A stretch of 37,210 nt of DNA, from contig CALHOU010000113.1 of assembly GCA_938035945.1 (NCBI GenBank), forward strand, positions 1 to 37,210, read 5' to 3'. A program made the translations under genes and the position numbers. Below, in pieces: positions 7,309 through 15,892 of this stretch. The notes beneath the pieces were generated by a model. The model saw only the letters and a list, made by a program, of their open reading frames with translations. It made no database searches and was not told where the DNA came from. Source of the stretch: an uncultured Granulosicoccaceae bacterium. Lineage in GTDB: Bacteria > Pseudomonadota > Gammaproteobacteria > Granulosicoccales > Granulosicoccaceae. Numbering within the stretch: the stretch's first letter is position 1; every line of letters begins with the position of its first letter.

Positions 7309-9111
7309 ATGAATTCAATTACCTGCCGAACAGCTTATTGTAAAAATGTAGGCAAGCGTGCTGCTGCATTATGCAGTGTACTTATGCTCAGCGTGTTCAT
7401 GCTCAGTGCCTGTGGTGATGGGAAAAGTGATTCGGAGTCCACTGATGGTTCGACGGCTGGTTCAACCGATGGTTCTACGGCTGGCTCAACTGGTGGTTCA
7501 ACTGGTGGTTCTACTGGCGGTTCTACTGGCGGCTCTACTGGCGGTTCTACTGGCGGTTCTACTGCTGGCTCAACCGATGGCGATACCACCTCTGGCGAAA
7601 CCAACGCTGCTCCCATAGTCAGAGCACCAGAGAATACGCAAGCGGTTGTCAATGAATCGATTGAGCTGAGTGCATCAGTTAAGATTGACGGCATGCCAAT
7701 TGATATCCCTGTTATCCAATGGGAGAAGTTTTCCGGTCCTGGTAACGTTACTTTTTCAGACAGTAGTTCAGCAAATAGCCTTGTTAGCTTTGATCAGTCG
7801 GGTACGTACCTACTGGAAATTAGCGCAAGCAACGGACCATTCGAATCCTCCGACACCGTTGAAGTCATCGTTAGCGACACGGTTATGAATCAAGCACCAA
7901 CAGTCATGGCTGGTGCCGATGAAGTTGTCGATTTAGATGAAGTATTGAACGTGGTTGCACAGGTTCAAGACGATGGTTTGCCTAACGATACTTTAGCTGG
8001 CGAATGGACCCGTGTTTCAGGCCCGGCAGAAGTAACCTTTGGCGAGCGAACTGCATTATCTACGACGGTTACGTTTAGCGCCGCTGGTGACTACGTGTTG
8101 CGTTACAGCAGTGATGATGGTGAGTTAGCTGGTAACGATACGATTAACGTTACGGTAAATGATGTTACACCTCCGGATAATTCTGCCAACAATGTTAATG
8201 GTGCGAATACGTGGCAGGTGGTGAATACCTCTAACGGCAGTAAGCCGCAAGCGCGGCATGAGGCTGCTGCATTAACGTATCAAAATGAATTGTATTTAAT
8301 GGGTGGACGCGGCACGCGACAAGTTAATCGCTATAACCCGAATACGAATCGTTGGGAAAACCTGGGCACACCAGGGTTGGAACTTAGTCACTTTCAACCC
8401 GTAGAGTTGGGTGGGAAAATCTATGTGATCGGTTCGCTAGACTGCTGCTTCCCGAGTGAAGATGTTGTTGCGAGTATTCAGATATTCGACCCGGCCACGA
8501 AAACCTGGTCGCAAGGGGCAACAATTCCGCAAAACAGACGCCGAGGTTCAGCAGGTGTTGTAGTACGAAATAACAAGATATACATTATTGGTGGTTCAAC
8601 CAATGGGCATGACGGTGGCATGGTTGCCTGGTTCGATGAATACAACCCAGCCAACAATACCTGGAAGACTTTAGCCGATGCACCGAATCAGCGTGACCAT
8701 TTTTCCGCAGCCATCGTCGGCAATAAACTGGTTGCCGCCGGAGGTAGAAAAACGGATCACCCAGCCACGTTTTCTAACCTTGTACGGGCGGTAGATATTT
8801 ATGATTTTGGAACCGGTCAATGGTCAAGCGGCGCACCAATTCCCACCAAGCGTGCAGGTGCGATGACGGTAAGTTACGGCGAGGAAGTGATCCTGATTGG
8901 TGGTGAGTCTGATACAGGCACACCGGCCTTAGACACGGTGGAAGCCTACAATGCGAATACCAACACTTGGCGAACGCTTAACTCACTTAGAACAGCTCGG
9001 CACAGTGGTGGTGCAGCCATTGTTGGTGGCGCTATACACGTGGTGTCTGGAAACTTGACAACAGGTGGTGGCAATGAGACCCAGAGTCACGAGAAATTGA
9101 ATTTGGAATAA
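7309..9111 (+). CDS. lipoprotein with TGGS repeats, PKD/Ig-like domains and Kelch repeats
   Basis: Predicted envelope-anchored beta-propeller protein, 600 residues. The N-terminus is a lipoprotein signal with lipobox LSAC (Cys35). A low-complexity Thr-Gly-Gly-Ser linker (45-92) follows, then two PKD/Ig-like domains (about 100-195 and 198-287) that share the pattern W-x-(K/R)-x-SGP and a VNVSD/VNDV end. From about residue 305 to the end there are about six Kelch repeats with repeated GG and Y/W pairs (MGGRGT, YVIGS, IYIIGGSTN, LVAAGGRK, ILIGGESD). The ATG at 7309 is preferred over an upstream TTG at 7228, which would put 27 odd residues before the signal peptide. Function is unknown; adhesion or carbohydrate binding is plausible. 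Transcribed alone, between the importer genes and murI. Confidence 0.85.
   Translation: MNSITCRTAYCKNVGKRAAALCSVLMLSVFMLSACGDGKSDSESTDGSTAGSTDGSTAGSTGGSTGGSTGGSTGGSTGGSTGGSTAGSTDGDTTSGETNAAPIVRAPENTQAVVNESIELSASVKIDGMPIDIPVIQWEKFSGPGNVTFSDSSSANSLVSFDQSGTYLLEISASNGPFESSDTVEVIVSDTVMNQAPTVMAGADEVVDLDEVLNVVAQVQDDGLPNDTLAGEWTRVSGPAEVTFGERTALSTTVTFSAAGDYVLRYSSDDGELAGNDTINVTVNDVTPPDNSANNVNGANTWQVVNTSNGSKPQARHEAAALTYQNELYLMGGRGTRQVNRYNPNTNRWENLGTPGLELSHFQPVELGGKIYVIGSLDCCFPSEDVVASIQIFDPATKTWSQGATIPQNRRRGSAGVVVRNNKIYIIGGSTNGHDGGMVAWFDEYNPANNTWKTLADAPNQRDHFSAAIVGNKLVAAGGRKTDHPATFSNLVRAVDIYDFGTGQWSSGAPIPTKRAGAMTVSYGEEVILIGGESDTGTPALDTVEAYNANTNTWRTLNSLRTARHSGGAAIVGGAIHVVSGNLTTGGGNETQSHEKLNLE
7441..7584 (+). 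repeat. 12-bp tandem repeat, 12 units, in frame
   Basis: Twelve consecutive 12-bp units near consensus ACTGGYGGTTCT encode Thr-Gly-Gly-Ser (with Asp or Ala variants at the ends) in the linker after the lipobox. The central units 5-10 are the most alike, the outer ones diverged. Because the unit is a multiple of three, copy-number change would alter linker length without breaking the frame. Confidence 0.95.
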
Positions 9112-9194
9112 CTTTGTTGCCGTCAACCAGGCTGTAAAGTCTTGTCTAATTTTGTACACTGAAGTTTAGCCCACATGGTTGAGCTTCAGGCACA

Positions 9195-10007
9195 ATGGTT
9201 TCAACATCGCCCCACGCGGCAATAGGTGTTTTTGATTCTGGCGTTGGTGGTTTAAGTGTACTTCGCGCCATTCGCGCGCAACTCCCCGCAGAAAATCTTC
9301 TTTATGTGGCTGACTCCCAGCACATGCCCTATGGGGAGCGCGATCCCGAATACATCACTCGCCGTTGTATAGCGGTAGCTACCTATCTTCAACAGCAAAA
9401 TTGTAAAGCCTTGGTCATCGCCTGCAACACTGCATCAGTTGTTGCGATCACAACCCTGCGCGAAATGCTGAACATCCCTATTGTAGGGATAGAGCCTGCA
9501 ATAAAACCGGCGGCTAGTTTGACTCGTTCTGGTGTAGTCGGCGTTTTGGCAACTAGCCAAACGGTGAATAGCCCCGGCGTACAGAAATTAGCCCAATTGT
9601 ATGGGAAAAACGTTGAGTTACTGCTGCAACCATGCCCCGGTTTAGTGCAGTGTGTTGAAGGTGCTGAATTAGACACGCCACATACTCGCGAACTTCTGAA
9701 AACGTTTATAAACCCTTTATTAGATGCTGGTGCCGATACACTCGTGTTGGGTTGTACTCACTATCCGTTTGTGCGTGATGTTATTCAAGATCTCGTTGGC
9801 CATGCAGTGACTGTTGTCGAACCTGGTGCTGCAGTCGCGCGACAGTTGGGGCGGCGTCTTGATGAACTTAAGCTGCAAATAGAGAGCGATGAAGCGGCTG
9901 CTGGTCGAGAGACTTTTTTTTCAACCGGTGAGATTGGGGATGTGGCGGCAGTTATATCTGCGCTGTGGGGTAGAGCGGTTGCGGTTCGGTATTTGGAGGA
10001 TGTGTGA
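9195..10007 (+). CDS. murI: glutamate racemase
   Basis: Converts L-glutamate to D-glutamate for peptidoglycan precursor synthesis in the cytoplasm. The 270 residues match the family. DSGVGG (14-19) is the N-terminal substrate loop; the two catalytic cysteines are Cys77 in ACNTAS and Cys187 in LGCTHYP; MPYGERD (44-50) is also typical. The ATG start follows an 83-bp gap after the Kelch lipoprotein gene. The next gene lies 180 bp downstream and is unrelated, so murI appears to be monocistronic or at the end of a readthrough unit. Confidence 0.96.
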   Translation: MVSTSPHAAIGVFDSGVGGLSVLRAIRAQLPAENLLYVADSQHMPYGERDPEYITRRCIAVATYLQQQNCKALVIACNTASVVAITTLREMLNIPIVGIEPAIKPAASLTRSGVVGVLATSQTVNSPGVQKLAQLYGKNVELLLQPCPGLVQCVEGAELDTPHTRELLKTFINPLLDAGADTLVLGCTHYPFVRDVIQDLVGHAVTVVEPGAAVARQLGRRLDELKLQIESDEAAAGRETFFSTGEIGDVAAVISALWGRAVAVRYLEDV

Positions 10008-10106
10008 ACTTTGAATACGCAAGTTTTTGTTGTTGTCCTAGCCAAAAGGCTTAATGTTTGAAGTTTCGTTTCTATGCGCTGGATTTATGGCGCTTCGACT
10101 TGAGTT

Positions 10107-10116
10107 GTTAACAATA
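10107..10116. promoter_or_regulatory. palindrome TTGTTAACAA upstream of the DUF3015 gene
   Basis: A perfect 10-bp palindrome about 70 bp before the DUF3015 start. It could be an operator half-site pair, but no promoter consensus is convincingly placed around it. Chance occurrence cannot be excluded. Confidence 0.2.
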
Positions 10117-10187
10117 GTGCTTGCATGATCGACCATATTGAGCCACGATTAGTTGACCTAACCATTAATTTGAAAAAGGATAGCAAA

Positions 10188-10670
10188 ATGAAAAAACTAC
10201 TAGCCGGTGCAGTTCTTCTAGCTTGCAGCAGCGCAACTTACGCTGATGCTCCAGGTGGCCCGAATTGTGGTTGGGGCAACATGCTCCTGGAAGGAAAAAC
10301 TGGACTGCTTAATCACATGTTTGCATTAACCACAAATGGTACGTCTGGTAACGCTACCTTCGGTATGACGCTTGGCACCAATGGATGTAGTGTTGAAGGA
10401 CCACTCACATACGGTGGCGACAGCATGGTTTGGTTCAACGGTGTTCTTGATGAATACTCAACCGATGTTGCGCTAGGTCATGGCGAAGCTTTGAATGCAG
10501 TTGCAGTAATGCTGGGTGTAGAGCCTGCTGATCGCGCGCATTTTAGTCAAATCATGCATGCTAACTTCGATGCTTTGTTTCCCACTACTGAAACTACGGG
10601 TCAGGAAGTGCTGAATAGCATGGTTGTTGTAATGGCTGAAGATGCAAAATTGAAAAAATACGTTGGTTAA
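10188..10670 (+). CDS. DUF3015 family exported protein
   Basis: Small exported protein of unknown function, 160 residues. MKKLLAGAVLLACSSATYA/DAP is a signal peptide. The mature part shows the DUF3015 pattern: GPNCGWGNM with a conserved Cys, a TSGNATFGMT segment, a second Cys in NGCSVEG, and a C-terminal helical region. The two cysteines may form a disulfide. The frame is open from 10125, but the ATG at 10188 gives the signal peptide directly and has AAAGGA at 10175-10180. It lies immediately upstream of a DUF4105 gene, a pairing I recall from other gammaproteobacteria, and the two are probably functionally related in the envelope. Confidence 0.85.
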   Translation: MKKLLAGAVLLACSSATYADAPGGPNCGWGNMLLEGKTGLLNHMFALTTNGTSGNATFGMTLGTNGCSVEGPLTYGGDSMVWFNGVLDEYSTDVALGHGEALNAVAVMLGVEPADRAHFSQIMHANFDALFPTTETTGQEVLNSMVVVMAEDAKLKKYVG

Positions 10671-10678
10671 TGTTTTAA

Positions 10679-10690
10679 GCACCTAGGTGC
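10679..10690. repeat. 12-bp perfect palindrome after the DUF3015 stop
   Basis: GCACCTAGGTGC begins 9 nt after the stop codon. It has no loop, so it is a better protein-binding site than an RNA hairpin. No U tract follows. Confidence 0.3.
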
Positions 10691-10706
10691 ATAGCAATAC
10701 CGGCGC

Positions 10707-10754
10707 GTTTCGTCGGGCTTGTACTCAGATCATTGACTGCAGGCTCGGCGAAAC
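10707..10754 (+). promoter_or_regulatory. 15-bp hairpin directly upstream of the DUF4105 start codon
   Basis: Positions 10707-10721 pair fully with 10740-10754 (15 pairs, three of them G-U) around an 18-nt loop. The right arm ends 6 nt before the ATG at 10761, so the arm covers the ribosome-binding region, where no Shine-Dalgarno is visible. No U tract follows, which argues against a simple terminator. A translation-control element, a processing site or a weak terminator are all possible. Confidence 0.55.
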
Positions 10755-10760
10755 CCACCA

Positions 10761-12662
10761 ATGCAAATAATAATAAAGGTGCGCTATCTGGCACTGCTCT
10801 TTACGCTGTTTTGCACCGCTAGTTCTTATGCGGCTGAACCTGTCAGTTCCTCAAACTCTCCACTGCTACAAAAGGCCATTGCATCGAATTTACACTTGGA
10901 AAAAGTGTGGACGCAATTGTTGCATTTGCAAAAATCCAATCGCTCCCCCACGGGTATTGAAAGTCAGGTTGATGATGCGCGGTATTTTTTAGCGCGTGAT
11001 GGTAAAAATAATCCCCGAGCCGAATTGCTGGCCAGCATTGATGCATTGCTCATCAATGTTGAAGATGTCATTGCCGATGACCATCCTCGTTGTCGTTTCG
11101 TATCGCGCGAGGCGTGGTTGCGTGAACGTTTAAACCTACCTGCCGAAGCGGTGCCCGAACAATGCATTTCATACTACGAGTGGCGAGGTATTGTTGGCAC
11201 GCATTCAATGTCTTTGGTGTTTCCGGCTTCATACCTGAATAGTCCATCGTCGATGTTTGGGCACACCTTACTCAGGCTTGATCCTGAAAATATTGATGAA
11301 AGTTCTGAATGGTTGAGTTGGTCACTAAATTTTGCTGCTGACACTGGCTCGGAAAATTTTTCCGCAGGCTATGCATTTAAAGGCATTGCCGGAGGTTATG
11401 CGGGAAAGTTCAGCTCCATTCCCTATTTTAAAAAGCTACAAGAATACGGTGCCATAGAAAATCGAGATATCTGGGAGTATAAACTTGACTTCACCGAAGC
11501 GGAATTGTCTCGCATGCTCGATCATGTTTGGGAGTTGCGCGACATTCAGTTTGATTATTATTTTTTTCGGCAAAACTGCTCTTATCGGTTACTGGAGTTG
11601 ATGGACTATGCACGTCCAGGTCTGAGTCTGACAGAACAGTTCATCGTTACTACCATTCCTGCCGATACGGTTAAGGCTGTTGATAAGGCAGGTATTGTCA
11701 CCGACACTCACTACCGACCATCGTTGGGTACTGGCATTCAAATGCGTTATCAGTCAATTCCACGAAAATTAAAGCCGTGGGTGACACGCATTTCCAATGA
11801 CGATGAAGTCGCGCTCAGTGCAGAATTTCTTGAGCTTGATATAGCAACGCGCGCAAAGATAATCAGAGTTGCTAATGACTTAATTACTTACCGATCGCGC
11901 CGCACCAGCCGCTCGCCTGAAACGGCGAAAAAGCGATTGCGATTACTTAAAATGATCAGTAAGTTACCGATCGAAGAGAGTGTTGTGCCAACGCCGGTTG
12001 CGCCCGAAAAGGCACATGACACACGCACGGCAAATATTGGTATTGGTCGTGCCAACAAAACCGACTACGCTCAACTTGGTATTCGTTGGAGTTACCATGA
12101 TGTACTCGATAGAAACTATGGGTATTTAAAAGGTGCTGGTATTGCACTGGGTGACCTGCAACTACGGCGTGATGAAAATGACGTTTCACAATTGCAATCG
12201 CTCGAATTGGTAAAACTACAATCTTATAGCGACAGGGCGTTGATTTTTAATACGCTGTCGTGGGACTTATCAGTTGGACTGACCCGTGACGACAATCGAC
12301 TCGATGGCCGCCTATCGGCCAAAGCCGGTGGCTCGATTGGGAAATCAACGCAAGTGTTTAACAACACGATTGGGTATGGTTTATTGACGGGATCCATGGC
12401 GCAGTACAGTCGCCTAAAAGAGAACTTCGTTGATGTCGGCGTGCGTTTGGGGTTATTGCGTTATATTGGTGGTGCCGCCTTCCAGTTAGAATTTAAACTA
12501 GAAACCCGCCAAGACGAATCACCGCGCGTATCTGGCGCAGCTGATTTTAATTTACCGCTGGCTAAAAATCACGGCTTGCGGTTTTCTTATACCCATTCGC
12601 AAAACACAGGTGTTGACGAAGCGGTGATTGCCGGTAGTGCACAGTATCGGTTTTATTTTTAG
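10761..12662 (+). CDS. DUF4105 family exported protein (Lnb N-terminal periplasmic-like)
   Basis: Exported protein of 633 residues. A signal peptide covers residues 1-24 (FCTASSYA/AEP). The central DUF4105 region (about 140-310) has conserved stretches WRGIVGTHSMSLVFPASYL, SSMFGHTLLRLDP and FRQNCSYRLLELMD, with a His/Cys pattern reminiscent of papain-like or NlpC-related enzymes: His in GTHS and FGHT, Cys in QNCSYRL. Whether it is catalytic is inference. The C-terminal third (about 420-633) is rich in alternating hydrophobic strands and ends in QYRFYF, an aromatic C-terminus like that of outer-membrane beta-barrels. Downstream of DUF3015 with a 90-bp gap holding a strong hairpin. The role is unknown; envelope lipid or lipoprotein remodelling is a guess. 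Confidence 0.85.
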   Translation: MQIIIKVRYLALLFTLFCTASSYAAEPVSSSNSPLLQKAIASNLHLEKVWTQLLHLQKSNRSPTGIESQVDDARYFLARDGKNNPRAELLASIDALLINVEDVIADDHPRCRFVSREAWLRERLNLPAEAVPEQCISYYEWRGIVGTHSMSLVFPASYLNSPSSMFGHTLLRLDPENIDESSEWLSWSLNFAADTGSENFSAGYAFKGIAGGYAGKFSSIPYFKKLQEYGAIENRDIWEYKLDFTEAELSRMLDHVWELRDIQFDYYFFRQNCSYRLLELMDYARPGLSLTEQFIVTTIPADTVKAVDKAGIVTDTHYRPSLGTGIQMRYQSIPRKLKPWVTRISNDDEVALSAEFLELDIATRAKIIRVANDLITYRSRRTSRSPETAKKRLRLLKMISKLPIEESVVPTPVAPEKAHDTRTANIGIGRANKTDYAQLGIRWSYHDVLDRNYGYLKGAGIALGDLQLRRDENDVSQLQSLELVKLQSYSDRALIFNTLSWDLSVGLTRDDNRLDGRLSAKAGGSIGKSTQVFNNTIGYGLLTGSMAQYSRLKENFVDVGVRLGLLRYIGGAAFQLEFKLETRQDESPRVSGAADFNLPLAKNHGLRFSYTHSQNTGVDEAVIAGSAQYRFYF

Positions 12663-12669
12663 CCGGTTG

Positions 12670-13017
12670 CTATTCAAATACTTCTGAATACTTAACATCA
12701 TCAAATCCGATCAACCGGGTTGAGCCGTGCTCGACGATAGGGCGTTTAATCAGGCTGGTGTTTGTGTGCATTAGTCCCATGGCTTTTTTCTGATTCAGTT
12801 TTTCTTTGTCAGATTCATCAAGCCTACGCCATGTGGTTCCGCGTTTATTGATCAAGGCTTCGTGGCCATGATCCTTGCACCAGTGTTCGAGCTTATCGAG
12901 GCTGATACCCAGCTTTTTATAATCGTGGAATTCGTACTCAACGCCATTGTCGTCTAACCAGCGGCGAGTCTTTTTTACTGTGTCGCAGTTTGGGATACCG
13001 TAGACGCGAGTTACCAT
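12670..13017 (-). CDS. Spx/ArsC-like reductase family protein (YffB type)
   Basis: Small thioredoxin-fold protein of the ArsC/Spx family, 115 residues. YGIPNCDTVKK holds the single conserved N-terminal Cys, and the C-terminal KRPIV segment is the family's RP-containing loop. The frame opens at a GTG at 13026, but the ATG at 13017 matches the start of E. coli YffB (MVTLYGIKNCD) and is preferred. The biochemical role of YffB is unsettled; a glutathione-dependent thiol reductase has been suggested. It is downstream of dapD, after a hairpin, as the third gene of a dapC-dapD-yffB run; this neighbourhood recurs in other gammaproteobacteria. Confidence 0.88.
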   Translation of the reverse strand: MVTRVYGIPNCDTVKKTRRWLDDNGVEYEFHDYKKLGISLDKLEHWCKDHGHEALINKRGTTWRRLDESDKEKLNQKKAMGLMHTNTSLIKRPIVEHGSTRLIGFDDVKYSEVFE

Positions 13018-13100
13018 ATTTGACACCGATCGAGAGGTTGTTTATACGAAGATTGTACCCAAAAGCACGCAAGACCATCAATAGTGGTTGTGAACGCCCC

Positions 13101-13137
13101 GCGATCCCTTTACCTGAGGTGGTTCAAAAGGGATCGC
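13101..13137 (-). terminator. 11-bp intercistronic hairpin between dapD and the yffB-like gene
   Basis: 13101-13111 pairs perfectly with 13127-13137 (GCGATCCCTTT / AAAGGGATCGC) around a 15-nt loop. No U tract follows on the minus strand, so it may stabilise the dapD message or terminate only part of it. It is the strongest inverted repeat in the 139-bp gap. Confidence 0.5.
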
Positions 13138-13165
13138 AGGATTTACTTATGTAACTTAATTTTTA

Positions 13166-13996
13166 TTAATCAACCACACGAAGCAGTTCATTGATGCCAA
13201 CCTTGCTGCGAGTCTTTTCATCGACTCGCTTTACTATAACCGCGCAGTACAAGCTGTATTTGCCATCGTCAGAAGGTAGATTGCCCGAAACGACAACAGA
13301 GCCTGCTGGAACACGGCCGTAGGTGACTTCATCGCGTTCGCGATCGTAAATGCGGGTGCTTTGGCCGATGTATACACCCATGGAAATTACTGACCCAGCT
13401 TCTACGATTACGCCTTCAACAACCTCAGAGCGTGCACCGACAAAACAGTTGTCTTCGATGATGGTGGGCGAGGCTTGTAGAGGTTCGAGTACACCGCCAA
13501 TGCCGACGCCACCGGATAAATGTACGTTCTTTCCGATTTGCGCACATGAGCCAACGGTTGCCCAGGTATCAACCATGGTGCCAGAGTCAACGTATGCGCC
13601 GATGTTGACGTAAGAAGGCATTAACACCGTATTAGCGGCGACGAAGCTGCCTTTCCGAGCAACGGCAGGTGGTACTACACGCACACCGGATGCAGCGAAA
13701 TCTTCAGCCGACATGTCGGCGAATTTTGACGGCACTTTGTCGTAGAACTGGGTGAAACCACCGGCAGGCATAATTTCATTGTCACGCAGGCGAAACGAGA
13801 GCAATACCGCTTTTTTTAGCCATTCGTTGACGTGCCATTTGCCTACGCCTTGAGGTTCGGCAACGCGTGCCTGGCCGCTGTCGAGCATGGCAATCGCAGA
13901 ATTAACCGCGTTTTTAACATCGTCGCTTGCGCTGCCGGGCGAAATATCAGCGCGTGCTTCCCACGCTGCGTTAATTGTGGCTTCCAGATCACTCAT
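13166..13996 (-). CDS. dapD: 2,3,4,5-tetrahydropyridine-2,6-dicarboxylate N-succinyltransferase
   Basis: Cytoplasmic acyltransferase that succinylates tetrahydrodipicolinate in the succinylase branch to meso-DAP and lysine. The 276 residues match the E. coli enzyme length. The N-terminal helical part precedes a left-handed beta-helix of hexapeptide repeats (about 105-220: [54 protein letters not shown]). The ATG start at 13996 is the only good one. It is 73 bp downstream of dapC in the same direction, consistent with a DAP operon. Confidence 0.96.
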   Translation of the reverse strand: MSDLEATINAAWEARADISPGSASDDVKNAVNSAIAMLDSGQARVAEPQGVGKWHVNEWLKKAVLLSFRLRDNEIMPAGGFTQFYDKVPSKFADMSAEDFAASGVRVVPPAVARKGSFVAANTVLMPSYVNIGAYVDSGTMVDTWATVGSCAQIGKNVHLSGGVGIGGVLEPLQASPTIIEDNCFVGARSEVVEGVIVEAGSVISMGVYIGQSTRIYDRERDEVTYGRVPAGSVVVSGNLPSDDGKYSLYCAVIVKRVDEKTRSKVGINELLRVVD

Positions 13997-14069
13997 GCGT
14001 TTTATATCTCAGTAGATGGTGTGTAAATGATAGCGATATTGTATTCCGCGATAGCGAGGGTTACAACGG

Positions 14070-15257
14070 CTACCTTTCTAGTATTTTAACCAGGCGATGC
14101 GCAGCTTCAATGCATTCATCCATTTTTGCAACCAAGGCCAGTCGGACGTGGTTCGCGCCTGGATTTATTCCATTAACTTCACGACCCAGATAGCTGCCTG
14201 GCACCAGCGCTACATTCTCTTCGCTTAATGCTTTTTGCGTAAATTCCGTGTCGTTTATCGGAAGACTGGGCCATAGGTAAAAACCGGCATCTGGCTTTTC
14301 GACCTGCATGACAGGCGCGAGAAGCTTGAGCACAGCATTGTATTTTTGATCGTAGGCAAGACGGTTTTCTTGCACGTGTTGCTCATCTCGCCACGCAACC
14401 GCACTGGCGTGTTGCACCGGTGGCGCCATCGAGCAACCGTGATAGGTTCGGTATTGTAAAAACTGCGATACGATGACTTCGTCGCCTGCAATAAACCCAG
14501 ATCGCATGCCTGGCAAATTAGATCGTTTCGACAAGCTATGAAATACCAGGCAGTGCTTATAAGTGGTGTTACCCATGGCATGCGCCGCTTGTAGAAGGCC
14601 GGTCGGTGCGCCTGCAGATTCACGATAAATTTCGCTATAGCATTCGTCGCTCACAATAACGAAGTTGTGTTGCTGAGCTTTTTCAATTAGCCGTGTCAGG
14701 GCCGATTGCGACAACACACTACCGGTTGGGTTGCCCGGGTTACACAAGTAAAAAAGCTGACAAGAGGCAAACTGCTCATCAGTGATGTTATTGATATCAG
14801 CATCACCGTCGGATGAAATGTTGTAAAACGCAGGCTTACATCCAGCGAGTAACACAGCGCCTTCATAGATTTGATAAAACGGATTAGGCATCAACACATC
14901 TTTATGTTTTGCAGTGCGATCGAGCACACACTGCGCTATGGCAAATAAGGCTTCTCTGGTGCCGTTTACCGGTAGAATATGGGCGCTTGCCAATTGTTCA
15001 GCATTACCCAGTTCAAAACGATGGCATAGCCAATTGGCGATGCTTTGTCTTAAATCTTCGGAGCCTTTCGTGCTTGGGTAATTTTGTACACCGCGTAGAT
15101 TTTCGACGAGTGCATCCAGCACAAACTGTGGCGCATCGTGTTTGGGCTCGCCAACAGACAAGGCAATATACGATTTATCGGCAGGCGTGATACCGTTGAG
15201 TAATACCCGTAGTTTTTCGAACGGGTACGGCTGAAGCAGGGCTAGTTCTGGATTCAT
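14070..15257 (-). CDS. dapC: succinyldiaminopimelate transaminase
   Basis: PLP-dependent class I/II aminotransferase that converts N-succinyl-2-amino-6-ketopimelate to succinyl-DAP, the step after DapD. The 395-residue product has SVGEPKH near the N-terminus, NPGNPTGSVLS, the aspartate in VSDECYSEIY that contacts the pyridine nitrogen, and the Schiff-base lysine in HSLSKRSNLPGMRSGF. The frame extends upstream to 15416, but that part overlaps the divergent DUF1415 gene and looks non-homologous; MNPELALLQPYPFEKLR at 15257 matches the family start. Operon with dapD makes DapC more likely than another aminotransferase. Confidence 0.92.
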   Translation of the reverse strand: MNPELALLQPYPFEKLRVLLNGITPADKSYIALSVGEPKHDAPQFVLDALVENLRGVQNYPSTKGSEDLRQSIANWLCHRFELGNAEQLASAHILPVNGTREALFAIAQCVLDRTAKHKDVLMPNPFYQIYEGAVLLAGCKPAFYNISSDGDADINNITDEQFASCQLFYLCNPGNPTGSVLSQSALTRLIEKAQQHNFVIVSDECYSEIYRESAGAPTGLLQAAHAMGNTTYKHCLVFHSLSKRSNLPGMRSGFIAGDEVIVSQFLQYRTYHGCSMAPPVQHASAVAWRDEQHVQENRLAYDQKYNAVLKLLAPVMQVEKPDAGFYLWPSLPINDTEFTQKALSEENVALVPGSYLGREVNGINPGANHVRLALVAKMDECIEAAHRLVKILER

Positions 15258-15322
15258 TTCGAGCTGGCTTTGCAAATATTTAGTTAAGAACAACAACGTA
15301 ATACTGGGAGTATACGGAACCT

Positions 15323-15886
15323 GTGGACTTGGTGCATAACAACACGGCAGCTTTGGTTGAATCACGCACCCTGAGTTGGGTGAAGCGCGTGGTGGTGGGA
15401 TTGAATCTGTGTCCATTTGCCAACGCGGTCATAAAAACTAATGATTTGAGCCTGCGCACCGAATCCAGTGATGACGTCGCGCGCGTGCTTGAAACACTGG
15501 TTGATCAGTGTGACGCCACTCGGCAACGCTCAGTTCAAGCTACCAGCTTGTTGGTCATACCCAATGGATTCGAGGACTTTGATCATTACCTTGATTTAGT
15601 CGAGCTTGCACAAGCATTACTGGAAGATTTGGCGCTTGATGGCATCTTGCAATTGGCGACCTTTCACCCCCATTATCAGTTTAATGATAGCGAATACGAC
15701 GATGCAGCCAATTACACCAATCGCTCTCCATACCCGATGTTGCACATATTGCAAGAAGCGGCCGTTGAACAGGCGATTGAACAACACCCCGATGTTGATG
15801 CGATACCGCAACGCAACATACAACGCTTAAGAGAAATGGATGCGAGAGAACTCAATCAGCTCTTAAGCGAGCCAGATTCGATATAA
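15323..15886 (+). CDS. DUF1415 family protein
   Basis: Conserved protein of unknown function, 187 residues. The N-terminus VESRTLSWVKRVVVGLNLCPFA is the characteristic DUF1415 opening, followed by TFHPHYQF, a YTNRSPYPMLHILQE segment and IPQRNIQRLREM. A GTG is taken as the start because the conserved region begins soon after it. It is divergent from dapC across 65 bp, and 6 bp upstream of a DCC-family thiol oxidoreductase gene, so the two form a likely operon. No enzymatic residues are assigned for the family to my knowledge. Confidence 0.88.
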   Translation: MDLVHNNTAALVESRTLSWVKRVVVGLNLCPFANAVIKTNDLSLRTESSDDVARVLETLVDQCDATRQRSVQATSLLVIPNGFEDFDHYLDLVELAQALLEDLALDGILQLATFHPHYQFNDSEYDDAANYTNRSPYPMLHILQEAAVEQAIEQHPDVDAIPQRNIQRLREMDARELNQLLSEPDSI

Positions 15887-15892
15887 GAGGTC

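Noticed and set aside
7441..7584. CRISPR-like repeat array
   Set aside because: Units are contiguous 12-mers with no spacers and lie in frame within a gene.
7335..7694. Minus-strand frame with VEPP repeats opposite the Kelch lipoprotein
   Set aside because: It is the antisense reading of the TGGS tandem repeat; no ribosome site or homology, and the plus-strand gene has a clear signal peptide and domains.
13350..13613. Plus-strand frame opposite dapD
   Set aside because: Antisense shadow with no ribosome site or recognisable domain.
15258..15416. N-terminal extension of dapC
   Set aside because: The extra 53 residues do not resemble the family and overlap the divergent DUF1415 gene.
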